This document shows, piece by piece, positions 18,588-28,258 of a DNA stretch of 64,000 bases. Origin of the DNA: Sulfurimonas aquatica (lineage in GTDB: Bacteria; Campylobacterota; Campylobacteria; Campylobacterales; Sulfurimonadaceae); assembly GCF_017357825.1 (NCBI RefSeq), contig NZ_CP046072.1, positions 1,364,001-1,428,000 on the forward strand, given 5' to 3'. Numbering within the stretch: the first letter of the stretch is position 1; each line of letters opens with the position of its first letter. Both the position numbers and the translations under genes were made by a program. The notes below the pieces were generated by a model. It saw nothing but the letters and a program-made list of their open reading frames with translations, did not search any database and was not told where the DNA came from.

Positions 18588-21173
18588 TTAAACTGGTTTA
18601 ACAGTTACGCCATATTTATTTTCAGCAGTAGTACGTGGCTCAAGTGCATAGTTGTTGATTTCGTTGAAGTTCAAATATTTATATATTTTGTCTTCTTTAC
18701 CAGCAATTTTTGCAGGAACGAAATCCATATACTCTTCAACTGTAGGAATTTTACCAAGTTTAGCACATAGTGCCGCAAGTTCTGCAGAACCAAGGAAAAC
18801 TTGAGTACCTTTACCTAAACGGTTGTTAAAGTTACGAGTTGATGTTGAAAATACAGTTGAATTTTCACGAGCAGACGCTTGATTACCCATACATAAAGAA
18901 CAACCTGGAACTTCTGTAGTTGCTTCGATTGCATTGTATACGTCGTAGTAACCTTCGTTGATTAGTTGTTGCTCATCCATTTTTGTTGGTGGAACAATCC
19001 AGAACTTCTCAACATTGTGCTTACCTTCACCACGCATAATCTCACCAGCTGCACGGTAATGACCAACATTAGTCATACAAGAACCTAAGAATACTTCATC
19101 AAGATGAGTTCCCGCAACCTCAGACAATAATTTAACATTATCTGGATCATTTGGACATGCAAGAATTGGTTCAGTAATTGTATTAAGGTCTATATCGATT
19201 ACTGCTGCGTATTCCGCATCAGCATCTGGTTGCATAAGTGTAGGATTAGCTAACCAATCTTTCATTTTACCAATACGGCGATTAATAGTTGTTGCATCTT
19301 CATAACCATCCGCAACCATTGCTTCAAGTAAAGCAACATTTGATTTTAGGTATTCAATTACAGGAGCATTATCTAAAAGAACAGTACATGCAGCAGCAGA
19401 ACGCTCAGCAGATGCATCAGAAAGTTCAAATGCTTGCTCAGCTTTAAGATTAGGTAATCCTTCAATCTCTAGAATTCTACCAGCGAATACATTGATTTTT
19501 CCTTCTTTAGGTACTGTTAAGTGACCTTGTTGAATTGCAACGTAAGGAATAGCGTTTACAAGGTCACGTAGAGTGATACCTGGTTGCATTTCACCTGAAA
19601 AACGTACTAGAACAGACTCTGGCATACTTAAAGGCATAGAACCAGTAACACCAGCAAACGCAACAGCACCAGATCCGGCAGGGAAAGAGATACCAATTGG
19701 GAAACGTGTATGTGAATCCGCACCAGTACCAACTGTATCTGGAAGAACCATTCTATTTAACCATGAGTGGATAATTCCATCACCTGGACGAAGTGCGATA
19801 CCAGAACGGTTAGAGATAAACGCAGGTAAGTTAGCATGCATGTCAGCATCAGACGGCTTTGGATATGCAGCAGTATGACAGAATGTTTGAAGTACTAAGT
19901 CAGCATTGAAACCAAGTGCTGCAAGTTCTTTAATCTCATCACGTGTCATTGGACCAGTTGTATCTTGACTCCCAACAGTATTCATCTCTGGCTCACAATA
20001 CATACCTGGACGAACACCAGCAAGACCAGAAGCTTTACCAACCATTTTCTGAGCTAAAGTATAACCTTTACCAGTATCAGCAGGTTGCTCAGCAGTTAAG
20101 AATGCTTCGCTAGCTCCAAGACCTAAAACACCACGAGCTTTAGAAGTAAGACCACGACCAACTATAAGTGGAACACGACCTCCAGCTTGTACTTCATCAG
20201 TAATAGTATTAGGGTTTAGTTTAAATGTAGCAACAACTTTACCGTTGATGATTGCTTCACCTTTGTATGGTAAAAGCGTTAAAACATCACCAGTTTCCAT
20301 TTTAGAAACATCTAGTTCTATTGGAAGAGCACCTGAGTCTTCACAAGTTGCAAAGAAAATAGGAGCAATAGTGTTACCAAGAACAACACCACCTGTACGC
20401 TTGTTAGGAACACCTGGAATATCTACACCCATGTGCCATTGAACAGAGTTAACACCTGACTTTCTTGAAGAACCAGTACCAACAACATCACCAACATAAG
20501 CAACTGGATGACCTTTTTTCTTAAGTTCCGCAAGAGTTTCTAATGGTTTTTCCATTCTGCTTTGAAGAAGAGAGTTAGCATGTAAAGGAATGTCAGAACG
20601 AGTAAAAGCCTCAGACGCTGGAGATAAATCATCAGTATTTGTTTCACCTGGAACTTTATAAACAGTAACAGTAATCTCTTCAGCTATCGCTGGCTTTGCA
20701 GTAAACCACTCAGCATTTGCCCATGAAGTTAAAACTTTAGTTGCAGCTGCATTTCCTTCTTTATGAAGTTTTTCAACATCATTAAACGCATCATAAACTA
20801 AAAGAGTTTTACTTAGTGCTTCTACAGCAGCATTAACAACTTCTGTATTTGAAGAAGCAAGTGCATGAACCATAGGAAGAACATTGAATCCACCAAGCAT
20901 CATACCAAGCATCTCAACAGCTCTAACTGGAGATATAGCATCAACTTTAATGTTTTCAGCTGCTATCTCATTTAAAAATGCAGCTTTTACTTGTGCTGCA
21001 TCATCAACACCAGGTGCTACACGGTTTGTAAGTAAGTCAAGTAACTCATCTGTACAATTTGCTTTGATTAATTCTATTAAGTCAGCCGTTTGCTTAGCTG
21101 AAAGTGCTAATGCAGGTACACCAAGTGCTTCACGTTCAGCTACGTGAGCTTTATATTCTTCTAAAAATGCCAT
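18588..21173 (-). CDS. acnB: Aconitate hydratase B
   Basis: The 861-residue length and the AcnB-specific domain order (N-terminal HEAT-like domain from [18 protein letters not shown], then swivel domain, then catalytic domains) identify the B form. The [4Fe-4S] cluster ligands are seen in GSCMTNVGH and in [10 protein letters not shown]. It interconverts citrate and isocitrate through aconitate and, when the cluster is lost, can bind mRNA in other bacteria. AGGAATAAAT precedes the ATG, a TATAAT element is at 21204-21209, and a strong terminator follows, so it is a single-gene unit. Together with icd, mdh, fumC and sucCD it completes much of the cycle in this window. Confidence 0.97.
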   Translation of the reverse strand: MAFLEEYKAHVAEREALGVPALALSAKQTADLIELIKANCTDELLDLLTNRVAPGVDDAAQVKAAFLNEIAAENIKVDAISPVRAVEMLGMMLGGFNVLPMVHALASSNTEVVNAAVEALSKTLLVYDAFNDVEKLHKEGNAAATKVLTSWANAEWFTAKPAIAEEITVTVYKVPGETNTDDLSPASEAFTRSDIPLHANSLLQSRMEKPLETLAELKKKGHPVAYVGDVVGTGSSRKSGVNSVQWHMGVDIPGVPNKRTGGVVLGNTIAPIFFATCEDSGALPIELDVSKMETGDVLTLLPYKGEAIINGKVVATFKLNPNTITDEVQAGGRVPLIVGRGLTSKARGVLGLGASEAFLTAEQPADTGKGYTLAQKMVGKASGLAGVRPGMYCEPEMNTVGSQDTTGPMTRDEIKELAALGFNADLVLQTFCHTAAYPKPSDADMHANLPAFISNRSGIALRPGDGIIHSWLNRMVLPDTVGTGADSHTRFPIGISFPAGSGAVAFAGVTGSMPLSMPESVLVRFSGEMQPGITLRDLVNAIPYVAIQQGHLTVPKEGKINVFAGRILEIEGLPNLKAEQAFELSDASAERSAAACTVLLDNAPVIEYLKSNVALLEAMVADGYEDATTINRRIGKMKDWLANPTLMQPDADAEYAAVIDIDLNTITEPILACPNDPDNVKLLSEVAGTHLDEVFLGSCMTNVGHYRAAGEIMRGEGKHNVEKFWIVPPTKMDEQQLINEGYYDVYNAIEATTEVPGCSLCMGNQASARENSTVFSTSTRNFNNRLGKGTQVFLGSAELAALCAKLGKIPTVEEYMDFVPAKIAGKEDKIYKYLNFNEINNYALEPRTTAENKYGVTVKPV

Positions 21174-21203
21174 ATTTATTCCTGTGTAGTTTAAATTTTA
21201 GAA

Positions 21204-21209
21204 ATTATA
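21204..21209 (-). promoter_or_regulatory. -10 element of acnB
   Basis: TATAAT on the minus strand in TTTAGATATAATTTC, 30 bases before the ATG, nearly identical in context to the lolA -10 region. The rest of 21174-21297 shows no gene. Confidence 0.6.
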
Positions 21210-21297
21210 TCTAAAGATAAGTAGTCAACTGAGGATATGTTACGATTCTATACATTAATATTTTGTTTTATTTCAAATACGTGTGAAAATGTAGCAC

Positions 21298-21690
21298 TTA
21301 AAGTTTTCTTTTTGTCAATTCTTTGTAGATATTCTCTTTGTCTTTACCCATATAGTTCGTTTTTAGCCATAAAAGGTATGAATCAGGAATGTCACTATAG
21401 TTCACACCTTTATATTTACCAAATTGCATCCTACCACTTGATTCTAAGACAAGAGGCTTATCTATACAGTTTGCAACAATAGAACTCTCTTTTAATAGCT
21501 TTTCAAACTCAAATAGATCTATCTTCTTTTGTATGGAAAAAATATAAGTATTAAAATCAAATATACCTTTTCTATTTTGAACAAATAACTCAATCTCTTG
21601 AATTTGAGCAACGCTCAAGCTTTCTAAGTTTGGAATAAAGACCCTAAAAGAATTGTGGTAAGAGGTACATTCAAAGATAGGGGTACTCAT
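21298..21690 (-). CDS. DUF3820-like small protein downstream of ftsK
   Basis: A 130-residue protein whose C-terminal third, MQFGKYKGVNYSDIPDSYLLWL, matches the pattern of the DUF3820 family (a compact domain around FGKYKG...LPxxYLxWL), sometimes labelled a quorum-sensing-regulated virulence factor on weak grounds. The N-terminal 80 residues (CTSYHNSFRVFIPNLES, then a helical stretch) are not recognised. The start overlaps the ftsK stop by one base (TAATG), so the two are co-translated. Similar domains are found in some exonuclease-like contexts, so a DNA-related role beside FtsK is possible but unproven. Confidence 0.65.
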   Translation of the reverse strand: MSTPIFECTSYHNSFRVFIPNLESLSVAQIQEIELFVQNRKGIFDFNTYIFSIQKKIDLFEFEKLLKESSIVANCIDKPLVLESSGRMQFGKYKGVNYSDIPDSYLLWLKTNYMGKDKENIYKELTKRKL

Positions 21691-23954
21691 TAGAGTATCT
21701 CTCTAATGCCTTTAGAGTTTGGAGTAGATAAAACGCCTTCATTTTCAAGTTGTTCTATCACTCTAGCGGAGCGGTTATATCCTATTTGCAGTTTACGTTG
21801 AAGGTAAGATATGGAAGTCTTTCTATCAGATAAAACTACATTTCTTGCTTCATCATAAAGATCATCCAGTTCTTCATATGATTCGCTTGATGAACTAGTC
21901 GTGCTACTCTCCTCTAGTAAAAAGCTTTTATCATAGTTAGGAGCACGCTGTGACTTTATAAATTCTACTATGTTTTCAATTTCATCTTCGGTAGCCCAAG
22001 GAGCATGTAAACGCACAAGTCCGGTTGAGCCCGGGGGAGTAAATAACATATCGCCACGGCCAAGAAGCGACTCAGCACCCATTTGGTCCAAGATAATTTT
22101 ACTATCTACTTTTTGCCCTACTCTGTATGATATACGTGAAGGAAGGTTTGCTTTAATAAGACCTGTTACTACGTCAACTGATGGACGCTGCGTTGCAACT
22201 ATAAGGTGAATGCCACAAGCGCGCGATTTTTGAGCAAGCCTAGCGATAGAGACTTCAACGTCCTTACCGCTTGTCATCATTAAATCTGCTAACTCGTCAA
22301 TAACAACGACAATATATGGAAAATGCTCACCACCCTCTTTTTTTATCTTTTCATTATAGTTTTCTATGTTTTTTGTTCTTGCGTCAGCCATTAATTCGTA
22401 ACGGCGTTCCATCTCTGCTACCATATTGTTAAGAGCGGCTATAGCCTGTTTTGGTTTTGTTATGACAGGAGTCAAGAGATGCGGTATGTCATTATACGTA
22501 GAGAACTCAAGCATCTTAGGGTCTATCATAAGTAAACGCAGCTGATCTGGAGAATTTTTGTAAAGCAGTGATAGTATCATCGCGTTTATTCCAACGCTCT
22601 TACCACTTCCTGTTGTTCCAGCTATTAATAGATGAGGAAGCTTTTTCAAGTCAGTCACAAAGGGCTTACCAACTATATCTTTACCTAACGCTAGTGTTAA
22701 TGGAGATGAAGAGTCTTTAAATAGCTTATCGTCTAAAATTTCACGTAAGTATATAGTGTCAACGCTCTCGTTTGGAATTTCTATACCAACCACGTCTTTA
22801 CCTGGAATAGGAGCTTGAATACGAATAGTTTCAGCAGAGAGCGCCATTGCTAAGTCATCTTGTAGACGAAGTATCTTACTTACCTGTACATTTGGTGCTG
22901 GCTTAAACTCAAATGTAGAGACAACGGGGCCCGCATAAGTACGTACAACATCGCCATCGATTTTAAAGTGTGCTAGTTTTTCAATTAAGTGGCGTATTTT
23001 ACCATCAAGCTCGCTCTCGTCTACACTTTTTGTGACTGTAGATTTTTTTTGTAAAAAGTCCACTGATGGAAGTTTGAAGTTTTTAGGTTTTTCTACTTTA
23101 CCTTTATCTATTGTAGCAAGTAGTTTTGCATTCTCTTCTAGTTCATCGACAACAACTGCACTCTTATGCTCCTTAACCTCTTCGGCTAAATCTAAAATAT
23201 TTTTAGGAGCTTCAGTTGATGCTTCATTCTTTAAATCAACTTTTGATTCACTCACGACTTTAACTTGTTCTTTTCTTCTCATATATGCAGGTTTATCAAT
23301 CTCTTCTATCTCTTTTATATCTTCAGTTGCTACCGTCTCGGTTACTGAAGTACTTTTTACTTCCTCTACATCTATCTTATCTTCAAAAGAGTGTTGATTT
23401 GCAGAGGCTGTAGTTTTTTTGATGCTTTCTTTATTTGTAGGTAAATCTACTTTTTTCGGTGTAATCTCATTTTTTTTAAATGTAGGAACTGTAGGGAACG
23501 ACTTTGCTAATAGTCCATATACGTAACCTAGAATTTCAGAAGCATTTTTATCTAATATAATAACAACTGAAACAAGAGTAATAATAAGCCAAAAAACCCA
23601 TAAGCCAAAAACACCAATGAATGGAGATAAGAAATCAACAAAGTCAGCTCCAAACTTTCCTCGAAACTCATTTTCAACAAGTAAACTCTGAGCAATTAAA
23701 AAAGAAAATAAAATTAAAAAAGAAGCTAAGAGTAATTCGCTCTTTCTCATGTCAAATCTTAAGTCTTTATAGAGAAAATAGAGAGGAATTAAAGTTGCAA
23801 AAAGATATATAAAAGAGATATAACCAAAATAGAGTTGATTATAAAGAGCAAACGTAGCACCATAACTACCCATAAGAGTGCTACTTCCAAGAATTGTAGA
23901 AAATCCTAAATAGATTAAAACGCCAAACAGTATAATAAAAAAAGTATCTTTCAA
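21690..23954 (-). CDS. ftsK: DNA translocase FtsK/SpoIIIE
   Basis: A 754-residue FtsK with four N-terminal membrane helices (residues about 5-155), a charged low-complexity linker to about residue 300, then the motor: Walker A GTTGSGKSVGINAM, Walker B VVVIDELADLMM, and the arginine-finger region ATQRPSVDVVTG. The C-terminal gamma winged helix (SYLQRKLQIGYNRSARVIEQLE) is present and reads polar DNA sequences that guide translocation. It moves DNA to the terminus during division and activates Xer recombination. The start is TTG with a GGAT-type binding site. The neighbour order flgL-ftsK is, from memory, the same in Campylobacter. Confidence 0.95.
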   Translation of the reverse strand: MKDTFFIILFGVLIYLGFSTILGSSTLMGSYGATFALYNQLYFGYISFIYLFATLIPLYFLYKDLRFDMRKSELLLASFLILFSFLIAQSLLVENEFRGKFGADFVDFLSPFIGVFGLWVFWLIITLVSVVIILDKNASEILGYVYGLLAKSFPTVPTFKKNEITPKKVDLPTNKESIKKTTASANQHSFEDKIDVEEVKSTSVTETVATEDIKEIEEIDKPAYMRRKEQVKVVSESKVDLKNEASTEAPKNILDLAEEVKEHKSAVVVDELEENAKLLATIDKGKVEKPKNFKLPSVDFLQKKSTVTKSVDESELDGKIRHLIEKLAHFKIDGDVVRTYAGPVVSTFEFKPAPNVQVSKILRLQDDLAMALSAETIRIQAPIPGKDVVGIEIPNESVDTIYLREILDDKLFKDSSSPLTLALGKDIVGKPFVTDLKKLPHLLIAGTTGSGKSVGINAMILSLLYKNSPDQLRLLMIDPKMLEFSTYNDIPHLLTPVITKPKQAIAALNNMVAEMERRYELMADARTKNIENYNEKIKKEGGEHFPYIVVVIDELADLMMTSGKDVEVSIARLAQKSRACGIHLIVATQRPSVDVVTGLIKANLPSRISYRVGQKVDSKIILDQMGAESLLGRGDMLFTPPGSTGLVRLHAPWATEDEIENIVEFIKSQRAPNYDKSFLLEESSTTSSSSESYEELDDLYDEARNVVLSDRKTSISYLQRKLQIGYNRSARVIEQLENEGVLSTPNSKGIREIL

Positions 23955-24049
23955 ATCAAAATATCCATAACAATTAATTTTAAAGGAAGTATAGCCAAAA
24001 ATGTTCCATAAAGACTTTTTTTGACATTTTGAAAAGTTTAATAGAAAAG

Positions 24050-26110
24050 TTAAATATAGTTTATTAGACTTATCTGAGAAACTTTTCCTACAGTTGAGAG
24101 CATCGCTTGATAGTTTAGAGTTAACTGTTGAAGTGTTAATGCGGCTTCGGCTAAGTCTGTATCTAAAACTTCTGATCTTAGGGTTATGGTACTTACTTCC
24201 AGTAGCTCACTTCTCTCTAGAGAATTAGTAAGTCTATTTGATTGTGCACCAGCTATTGATTGAGTTCTAAACATATGATCTTGCAAGTCATCCATCATAG
24301 ATATTGCTTCTTGCATTCCTACACTTCTTTTCTCACCCGTAGAACTGTCAGGATTTAGTTTATAATTTTCCACAGACTTAATAATATCATCCATGGTTTT
24401 AAAAAAATCTGTTTTAGGGTCTCTAACTGTTATGGCATTATTAGCATTAAAAGACATAACTGAAGCTGGTGTCGTAAAGTCTCCACTATTGCTATCATAT
24501 AAAGAGAGTTCAACCTTAGTGGTAATGAAGTTCAAATCACCAAAAACAATTTTACCATCATGAGTAAGCGATGTGTACCCTTCAAATTTTGAGCTTTCAA
24601 CAGCCTCATCATAATCTGTATCTATATTTGTTGTTGATGGAAGGTTGTCTGTTACAACCATATTTATAACATCCATAAGCTGCTGATAGGTCATTTCGTC
24701 AGCATCGACGGCTACTCGAGGCTCATCTGCATTAAAAATATCATAGGTTGATCCACCAATGGTAAAAGTTGTACCACTATTTGCAAAATCTATCTGTGCG
24801 TTAAAAGCTATGCCTGCAACATTTTTACCAGCTATATTGAATTGCTTGCCATCTAAGGTATCACCAGATGCTACATCAACTAGTTTTGTCGAAGGAGTTG
24901 CGAAAGAGTTGTCGCTGTTTTTAATCTGAGATATGTTTGAAAAAGCGCTATTTCCACTTACTGAAAACTGCGTTCTATCATAAAGAAGTCCGTCGTTACT
25001 CAAAGGTGTAGCACTTGCATCTGCATAATCGGACTTTATGAACTCTTTGATATAAAGACCTGGTCCTCCTGCAGCTGTTAAATAGTCGCTACTACCAGTA
25101 TCTAAGCTGTCTAAATTGCTTACATCAGCTGGACCACCAATTCCACCTCCAGCATAATCTACGGCACCAACCATATGAAAATCTAGTTTACTCGAACCTT
25201 TAATCTTGTCCTCTATAACTATTTGACCACTTTGGTTCATCGAAACATTAACAACTTTTTTACTTGCTGTATTACCGTATGCATTTCCTATATGTGTTAA
25301 AAGATCATCTATTTTTTCATCATCTTTCATCTTGATTTGTTCATTAAATGTTGTTCCATCATGCTGCGTACCACTTACATAAAAAAAGTGTTTTTGAGAT
25401 GAATCAGGCACATTATTAACATCACCCATCAGTTCACGAATAGTATTATTTACATTGATGGGCCCTGATGATGGAGTGTAGCCAGCTTGTTGAAGTGAAG
25501 GATTATCTCTAATTATATTACTTGGTATAACGTTAGTAGTAATCTCTCTCTTGACATTTATCTCCTCACCTAAGAAAAGATCTGCACCACTAATATTATA
25601 GGTTTGCTGATTTTTTGATCCTAAAAATGCCTGAAGCTCTGAGTCATTACCGTTATATAGCCCATCATCTGATATAGGTTTTGTGTCTACAGCTGAACCT
25701 GAAAAAAGATACTTTCCATTTATTGATGTATTAGCCAAAGATCTTAAGTTTTGCTCTATCCCTCTAAGTTCTGATGAAATAGCATCCATAGAATTTTCAT
25801 CATTTACTCCATTTGAAGCCTGAAGGAGCAATGTGCGCATTCTATTCATATCATCCGTAAACTCATTTAAAACGACATCAGTTTGATTTGAAAATTTATA
25901 CCCACTCTCTGTACTTTTTTTCACTTGAGCTATAGTTGTAAGCTCATTATCAAGCCTCATAGTCTCAGTAAAGACACCTATGTCGTCACTAGCATATTGA
26001 ATTTTTAATCCTGAAGCGATCTGCTTGTTAACATCAAATAGTTCTTTATTTAACTTTAGATTGTTGTTGCCATATAGATTATTTGCATACATACTAGATG
26101 TAACTCGCAT
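24050..26110 (-). CDS. flgL: Flagellar hook-associated protein 3 (hook-filament junction)
   Basis: The N terminus MRVTSSMYANNLYGNNNLKLN and the C-terminal helix LTLQQLTLNYQAMLSTVGKVSQISL are the flagellin-like D0 parts of FlgL. The 686 residues are more than twice the enterobacterial length; the extra material is a surface-exposed central insertion of about 350 residues rich in Asp, Ser, Thr and Gly, as in other Campylobacterota. FlgL caps the hook and joins it to the filament. GGAGGTG at 26115-26121 is a very strong ribosome binding site, and a sigma-54 promoter lies at 26163-26179. No flagellin gene is adjacent. Confidence 0.93.
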   Translation of the reverse strand: MRVTSSMYANNLYGNNNLKLNKELFDVNKQIASGLKIQYASDDIGVFTETMRLDNELTTIAQVKKSTESGYKFSNQTDVVLNEFTDDMNRMRTLLLQASNGVNDENSMDAISSELRGIEQNLRSLANTSINGKYLFSGSAVDTKPISDDGLYNGNDSELQAFLGSKNQQTYNISGADLFLGEEINVKREITTNVIPSNIIRDNPSLQQAGYTPSSGPINVNNTIRELMGDVNNVPDSSQKHFFYVSGTQHDGTTFNEQIKMKDDEKIDDLLTHIGNAYGNTASKKVVNVSMNQSGQIVIEDKIKGSSKLDFHMVGAVDYAGGGIGGPADVSNLDSLDTGSSDYLTAAGGPGLYIKEFIKSDYADASATPLSNDGLLYDRTQFSVSGNSAFSNISQIKNSDNSFATPSTKLVDVASGDTLDGKQFNIAGKNVAGIAFNAQIDFANSGTTFTIGGSTYDIFNADEPRVAVDADEMTYQQLMDVINMVVTDNLPSTTNIDTDYDEAVESSKFEGYTSLTHDGKIVFGDLNFITTKVELSLYDSNSGDFTTPASVMSFNANNAITVRDPKTDFFKTMDDIIKSVENYKLNPDSSTGEKRSVGMQEAISMMDDLQDHMFRTQSIAGAQSNRLTNSLERSELLEVSTITLRSEVLDTDLAEAALTLQQLTLNYQAMLSTVGKVSQISLINYI

Positions 26111-26162
26111 AACACACCTCCAAGAGATTTTTTATCATTTTAACTTTTTATTACTAATATTC

Positions 26163-26179
26163 TAGCAATAAAAGTTCCA
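26163..26179 (-). promoter_or_regulatory. Sigma-54 (-24/-12) promoter of flgL
   Basis: On the minus strand TGGAAC-N5-TTGCTA matches the sigma-54 consensus TGGCAC-N5-TTGCW with exactly ten bases between the GG and GC pairs. It stands about 53 bases upstream of the flgL ATG. The sigma factor itself is encoded at 52517-53791. An inverted repeat (TAAAAGT-N5-ACTTTTA) lies just upstream, near where an activator could bind. Confidence 0.75.
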
Positions 26180-26252
26180 TGCTTTATAATCGGCTAAAAG
26201 TTATTTACTTTTAAGTTACATATTACTATCATTGCGACTTCAATACATATGT

Positions 26253-26336
26253 GCCAGAGTGATGGAATGGTATACATAGCGGATTCAAAATCCGCCGCCT
26301 TCGGGCTTAGGGGTTCAAATCCCCTCTCTGGTACCA
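26253..26336 (+). tRNA. tRNA-Leu, anticodon CAA
   Basis: An 84-base class II tRNA with encoded CCA. The acceptor stem is GCCAGAG pairing with CTCTGGT (first pair G-U), the anticodon stem is GCGGA/TCCGC around the loop TTCAAAA with anticodon CAA, the variable arm is the long leucine type with a TTCG loop, and the T arm has GGGGTTCAAATCCCC. It reads UUG leucine codons. It lies 35 bases upstream of flgA with no terminator between. Confidence 0.97.
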
Positions 26337-26371
26337 CCCACTGTATTGAAAATCTTAACTAGTTGGGTAAA

Positions 26372-27238
26372 ATGCACTCACTATTTTTATTTCTTTTTTT
26401 TACTTTATCATTTAATCTTTTTGCAACAACAAATCTACAAAATAACTATTTTATTCAAAATGACTATATTTTACTCTCAGACATCGTAAAAGGCGTAAAA
26501 AATGACAAGAAGCTTTTTAGGCTAGAAAGTAACAAGCACATCAAACGAATCAAATCAAAAGAGCTATTCTCTCTCCTAGTAGAAAATGGTATTACGGATG
26601 TTAAATACAAAAACAGTTATGTACAGTTTACAAAACAGAGTCCAATAGATACTTCGTCTATAAAAAATGCCATTAGGGCTCTTTATGAAGAGAAGTACCC
26701 TAGTATAGTAATTGGAAAAATATCTGTTACACCAAGAAGATATTTAGATAGCTTACCTAGCGACTACACTGTAAACCTACCTAGAAACGCGCACCTCTCA
26801 AGCAGAGGCACTCTTTATATTAAAACGCTAGATAGAAAGAAAATATTTTTTGATTATTTTATATCTGCTAAAATAGATGCTTATGTTTCTAAAAAAATGA
26901 TTGAACGCTCAGAGGAACTCTCTGTAATAAATACTCTAAAAAAAAGAGTTCGACTCGATAGATTCAGAGCAATGCCAATAGATGAGATAGCATCACTGCA
27001 GGCAAAAAATAGAATTAAAGAGTCTAAAATACTTACATCAAGAGATGTAACGGGACTTTTTTTAATTAAAAGAGGTGCTACTATAAGTGTGAGCATCAAA
27101 AACTCAAATATGGCTATCTCTTTTTTGGCTATAGCTGAGCGAAGCGCAAGACTTGGAGATGAGATATACGTTAAGAACAAAAAAGGCAACAAAATTAGAG
27201 TAGTTGCCACAGGGCACAATAGAGCGGAGGCAAGATAA
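26372..27238 (+). CDS. flgA: Flagellar P-ring assembly chaperone FlgA
   Basis: The precursor begins with a signal peptide (HSLFLFLFFTLSFNLFA, cleavage before TTN). The C-terminal 120 residues form the SAF-type FlgA domain, with RFRAMPIDEIASLQA, ILTSRDVTGLFLIKRGATISV and the final ARLGDEIYVKNKKGNKIRVVATG signature. FlgA is needed for P-ring assembly around the rod. A TTG at 26363 could also start the frame; the ATG at 26372 gives the better signal peptide, though no strong ribosome binding site is seen for either. It heads the flgA-ubiX-coaD-tmk run, which from memory is the same order as in Campylobacter jejuni. It may be transcribed from the tRNA-Leu promoter. Confidence 0.88.
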   Translation: MHSLFLFLFFTLSFNLFATTNLQNNYFIQNDYILLSDIVKGVKNDKKLFRLESNKHIKRIKSKELFSLLVENGITDVKYKNSYVQFTKQSPIDTSSIKNAIRALYEEKYPSIVIGKISVTPRRYLDSLPSDYTVNLPRNAHLSSRGTLYIKTLDRKKIFFDYFISAKIDAYVSKKMIERSEELSVINTLKKRVRLDRFRAMPIDEIASLQAKNRIKESKILTSRDVTGLFLIKRGATISVSIKNSNMAISFLAIAERSARLGDEIYVKNKKGNKIRVVATGHNRAEAR

Positions 27239-27239
27239 G

Positions 27240-27761
27240 ATGAAAATAATCATAGCGACAAGCGGGGCAAGCGGAGTAAATTTAGGTTTGAAAACCTTGA
27301 GTTTGCTACCTGAAAATATAGAGAAGCATTTCATCATGTCAAATAACTCTAAAGTTGTTCTTGATAAAGAGATGAGTAAACTTACCATTCATGATAATGA
27401 TGATATATCAGCCAGTATAGCTTCTGGTTCTTTTGGGATAGATGCGATGCTCATTGCACCCTGTTCTATGAACACTCTTGCTAAAATAGCTTGTGGTATC
27501 TCCGATAATCTTGTTACAAGAAGTGCAGCAGTAATGTTAAAAGAGAGAAAACTTCTCATACTGGCTCCAAGAGAGATGCCATTTTCGGCTATTGCTTTAG
27601 AAAATATGCATAAACTAGCAACACTTGGCGTTATAATTGCACCACCAGTTATGGCTTACTACTCAGAACAACAAACACTAGATGATATGGAAAACTTTGT
27701 TATAGGTAAATGGTTTGATTTACTTAAGATAGAGCATAATCTTTATAAAAGATGGGAATAA
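27240..27761 (+). CDS. ubiX: Flavin prenyltransferase UbiX
   Basis: At 173 residues it matches UbiX. The N-terminal flavin-binding MKIIIATSGASGVNLG, the middle GIDAMLIAPCSMNTLAKIACG and KLLILAPREMPFS are the conserved motifs. It makes prenylated FMN, the cofactor of UbiD-family decarboxylases. An upstream in-frame ATG/CTG-type start (27204) exists within flgA, but ATG 27240 follows GGAGG and comes one base after the flgA stop, so it is chosen. No UbiD gene is present in this window. In this menaquinone-using phylum the cofactor is expected to serve the quinone pathway; that is inference. Confidence 0.94.
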   Translation: MKIIIATSGASGVNLGLKTLSLLPENIEKHFIMSNNSKVVLDKEMSKLTIHDNDDISASIASGSFGIDAMLIAPCSMNTLAKIACGISDNLVTRSAAVMLKERKLLILAPREMPFSAIALENMHKLATLGVIIAPPVMAYYSEQQTLDDMENFVIGKWFDLLKIEHNLYKRWE

Positions 27762-27763
27762 TT

Positions 27764-28258
27764 ATGAATAAAAAAATAGCGCTTTATCCGGGAACCTTTG
27801 ATCCGGTTACATATGGGCATTACGACATTATCGAGCGAGCTTTAAATCTTTTTGATGAAGTGATCGTAGCAGTGGCAATTTCTCAAGACAAAAAACCGAT
27901 GTTTAGTCTCAAAGAACGTATAATGATGACTGAAGAGGCCGTAAAACACCTAAAAAATGTAAGAGTAGTCGGTTTTGATATTCTAACAATCGACCTTGCT
28001 CATCAATACGATGCCGCTGTTTTAATTCGTGGACTTCGCGCAGTAAGTGATTTTGAGTATGAACTCCAGCTAGGATACCTTAACAACTCACTTGATGACA
28101 CTATAGAGACAGTTTATCTTATGCCAAAACTAAAACACGCGTTTATTAGCTCATCCATTGTACGTAATCTACTAAAATTTAATGGCAAGACTGAGCACCT
28201 ACTACCAAAGCCTGTTCAGAAAATCATTGGGAGTATGACTTCATGTACATTGCCATAG
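27764..28258 (+). CDS. coaD: Phosphopantetheine adenylyltransferase
   Basis: A 164-residue CoaD with the nucleotidyltransferase signature ALYPGTFDPVTYGHYDII at its N terminus, IRGLRAVSDFEYELQ in the middle and the ISSSIVRNL motif near the C terminus. It adenylates 4'-phosphopantetheine, the fourth step of CoA synthesis. An in-frame ATG at 27752 overlaps ubiX, but ATG 27764 (MNKKIALYPG) is the normal family start and follows the ubiX stop by two bases. Its 3' end overlaps tmk by 16 bases. Confidence 0.96.
   Translation: MNKKIALYPGTFDPVTYGHYDIIERALNLFDEVIVAVAISQDKKPMFSLKERIMMTEEAVKHLKNVRVVGFDILTIDLAHQYDAAVLIRGLRAVSDFEYELQLGYLNNSLDDTIETVYLMPKLKHAFISSSIVRNLLKFNGKTEHLLPKPVQKIIGSMTSCTLP

Noticed and set aside
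21237-21482. 81-residue plus-strand frame antisense to the DUF3820-like gene
   Set aside because: It lies opposite a better-supported gene and lacks a ribosome binding site.
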